Of a DNA stretch of 64,000 nucleotides, positions 62,022-64,000 are shown in pieces. Source of the stretch: Xylona heveae TC161 (lineage: Eukaryota; Ascomycota; Xylonomycetes; Xylonales; Xylonaceae). A program made the position numbers and the translations under genes. Every line of letters begins with the position of its first letter. Position 1 is the stretch's first letter. The DNA lies in assembly GCF_001619985.1 (NCBI RefSeq), contig NW_017264197.1:1674001-1738000 (forward strand), in the 5' to 3' direction. The notes beneath the pieces were generated by a model. The model worked only from the letters and a program-made list of their open reading frames with translations. It did no database searches and was not told where the DNA came from.

Positions 62022-63197
62022 GATTCCTTGACTCTTCAGTGGATATTTTCGTTTGCTTCGCTTGTTTCGATTGCTTCGTTTGTTGGCTTTTCTGTATTGC
62101 TTCGTATCTTTTGACGTCGGATTGTTGCTTCCTCTACTATTCTTCGACTCTATTCGTTGGTGAACTTGAGAGTAATCTGCCTGTCTGGGATTGACGGTCT
62201 TTCTGTTTCAATTGTCGAAAAATAGATCTGCAGGCCGTTGCAGATGCGATACCGTTCGGGTCGTGGGTAGACTTTCTTATTGCGTTCGAAAGGTACAAAA
62301 GACTGACAGTATTGTCAAAACGATAAAGCGCTTGTCTCTGTCCAAAGACGAATAGTTGTTCCGCTGGGCGTATTCGCAAAGAAGAGGTTCACGGTGAAGC
62401 AATTGGATTTGTAAAGTCCGAACGGCAGGCCGACTGGAAATTATCAATCGAGATATGCTTACTGGATCTACGCTTGGTATATATTATGTGGTTAAGACCA
62501 ACTTCGGGTTCGAGTTATGGTGTCGGTGGCGGCAAGTGCCGTTCCGGCTGTGAGTGCAGGTGTCAGGCCTGCAGGGTGCCTTGCAGGCTTAGTTGGCGAG
62601 GGGCCAGTGACAGAAACAACAATACTGGTTGGTTTAAGAGGGTATACTACATGGTTTTTACATTTTACATTTTGGTTTGATTGAGGCATCAAGAGGGAAA
62701 GTATGTATGTGTGTCTGTGGGGTTTTTCTTTTTTTTTTTTTTTTTCCCAGAATTTTCTGCCATGATTGGATTATTTTCTGACGTTTTTGAATTACTCGTT
62801 AAACCATCTGAAACATAATTGGTATGAGTTCTTGTGTAAATATTTGAAAAGTAATACAGGATCAATGATAAAATTAGAAAAAGTAATACTTGTCATGGAG
62901 GGTTAAAGAATTTCAATTGGTGAAAATTTATATTGTTTATATTCCAACGCTCATTAATCATCTGTTGCCCTATGCCAAAGTTGCTTCTAATGATACTAAT
63001 TCTGTGACTCTGTCACATGTGTAAAATATTCCTGGCTGACCAGCTCTATATTTCTCTGTATATTTCCTCCAACGAATAGAGATGGTGATAATCAGTAGAA
63101 AACTCCCAAGATAGTGAATCATGACGCGGAGACACACGATGAATGGGGAGAAGAAGCACAAAATGTGCAAGGATATCGTTGACGTCATGTGAGACAA
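62022..63197. other. Intergenic, AT-rich
   Basis: 1.2 kb upstream of PET191 and downstream of the RTA1-like gene, both transcribed leftward. It contains a T tract near 62729-62746. No gene is supported. Confidence 0.6.
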
Positions 63198-64000
63198 TCA
63201 TGCTTTGAACTCAGCCTGACTTCCGGTCACGCTCTCGTCCACCACCTGTCCCCGATTCTTCTTCCCCATTTTGACAGCATAGCCTTCAGAGAAGCAGTAG
63301 CCCGGATGAAAGACGTTCAGGACAAGGACGGCGAGGGAAATAATGGCGCCCTCGAAACCAATAAAGAGATTTTGATTTTTAATCAGAGCACCCTCCCAGC
63401 CCTCGGCGAGTTCAGCCACACGATAGATTGATCGGATGAAGATGCAGAGGGTTGACAGGGCGAGCGCGACAAGGAAGCCGCGGAACTTCCATGAACCCCG
63501 AAGCCTGGCATGGGTGGGATCGAGAGCTTCGGCGGAACCAAGTCGGCGCATTCGGCCAAGTGTGCGAATGGCAAAGTCGGTACACAGAACGATGAACAAT
63601 GCCAAGGTGAAGACCTGGAAGGCCAGTCCGGCAAGCATAATGTGGTCTCCGGTCTTTGTTGATTTGTGTTGGTGAGATTCGCTCGACGCGGTACCACCAC
63701 CAATGGCCTGCAGCACTAGTGAAATGACATCGCAAGGGATGAAGATGCGTGGGTAAGACCGCGGCTTGAGGCGTGAGTTTTCTGCGCCAAAAATGTGGAC
63801 AATTCGTGATAGGCAAAGGTAGATTCCGGCAGCCAGAAAAGCCGGCGCAATGGTTAGGCACACAATCTGCATCAGGAAACCATTCTGCGTGGAGTGTCAG
63901 CATTATTTATCTGCATGTAAAAACAGCGAAGGAATAGATTTGAGAGTATTATACCTCGTTGAAAGGGTTGCTGTTTGACATTAAGCGCCCAACGTAGCCT
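63198..64000 (-). CDS. RTA1-like membrane protein, 3' part (partial at window edge)
   Basis: Seven-helix fungal protein of the RTA1/RTM1 lipid-translocating exporter-like family, linked in yeast to resistance to toxic lipophilic compounds. Visible exons are complement(63198..63884) and complement(63955..>64000); the 5' exons lie outside the window. The join gives YVGRLMSNSNPFNENGF followed by LMQIVCLTIAPAFLAAGIYL, then CLSRIVHIFG, typical of the family (APAxFAAxIYxxLGRI). Later landmarks are FIPCDVISLVLQAIGGG and FIRSIYRVAELAEGW, the conserved RxxYRxxE motif. The closing segment is the last helix with VFHPGYCFSEG and a short polar tail. Confidence 0.9.

Overview
The window is nuclear DNA of a filamentous ascomycete (Pezizomycotina), most likely of the Eurotiales. 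The evidence is short GT..AG introns of about 50-100 nt, Zn2Cys6 regulators, and fungal-lineage proteins: the SHO1 osmosensor, dynactin RO-3, an RTA1-like protein, a PepC-type vacuolar subtilase, PET191 and EMC1. Gene models were joined by eye from splice signals and family conservation. Every multi-exon model given here closes in frame.

Left part (1-12 kb): the tail of methylcrotonoyl-CoA carboxylase beta; a Rap-type GTPase (RSR1/Krev-1) split into nine exons, several of them tiny; then a MAL-like sugar locus. The locus holds a Zn2Cys6 regulator, a GH13 alpha-glucosidase and a divergently transcribed sugar transporter. The shared promoter carries three CGG-N9-CGG sites whose spacers are also similar, which looks like a built-in operator for the linked regulator.

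Accessory part (13-27 kb): two paralogous AIM9/APH-fold kinase-like genes flank a single-exon YqjM-class old yellow enzyme and a TauD/TfdA-type Fe(II)/2-oxoglutarate dioxygenase. About 5 kb of gene-poor, AT-rich DNA follows, with a few protein-like fragments and an intron-containing tRNA-Glu(UUC).

Core part (28-58 kb): NAD(P)HX epimerase, mitochondrial ribosomal protein bS16m, an AVT-type amino acid transporter, dynactin p24 (RO-3), SHO1, a 2611-residue BEACH/WD40 protein, the PepC subtilase, a 1003-residue disordered orphan and EMC1. These are conserved housekeeping genes on both strands with no operon-like logic.

Right part (58-64 kb): a long intergenic stretch, an atypical short-chain dehydrogenase lacking the usual active-site Lys, PET191 and the 3' portion of an RTA1-family membrane protein cut by the window edge.

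No virus-like element, large transposon or CRISPR array was seen.
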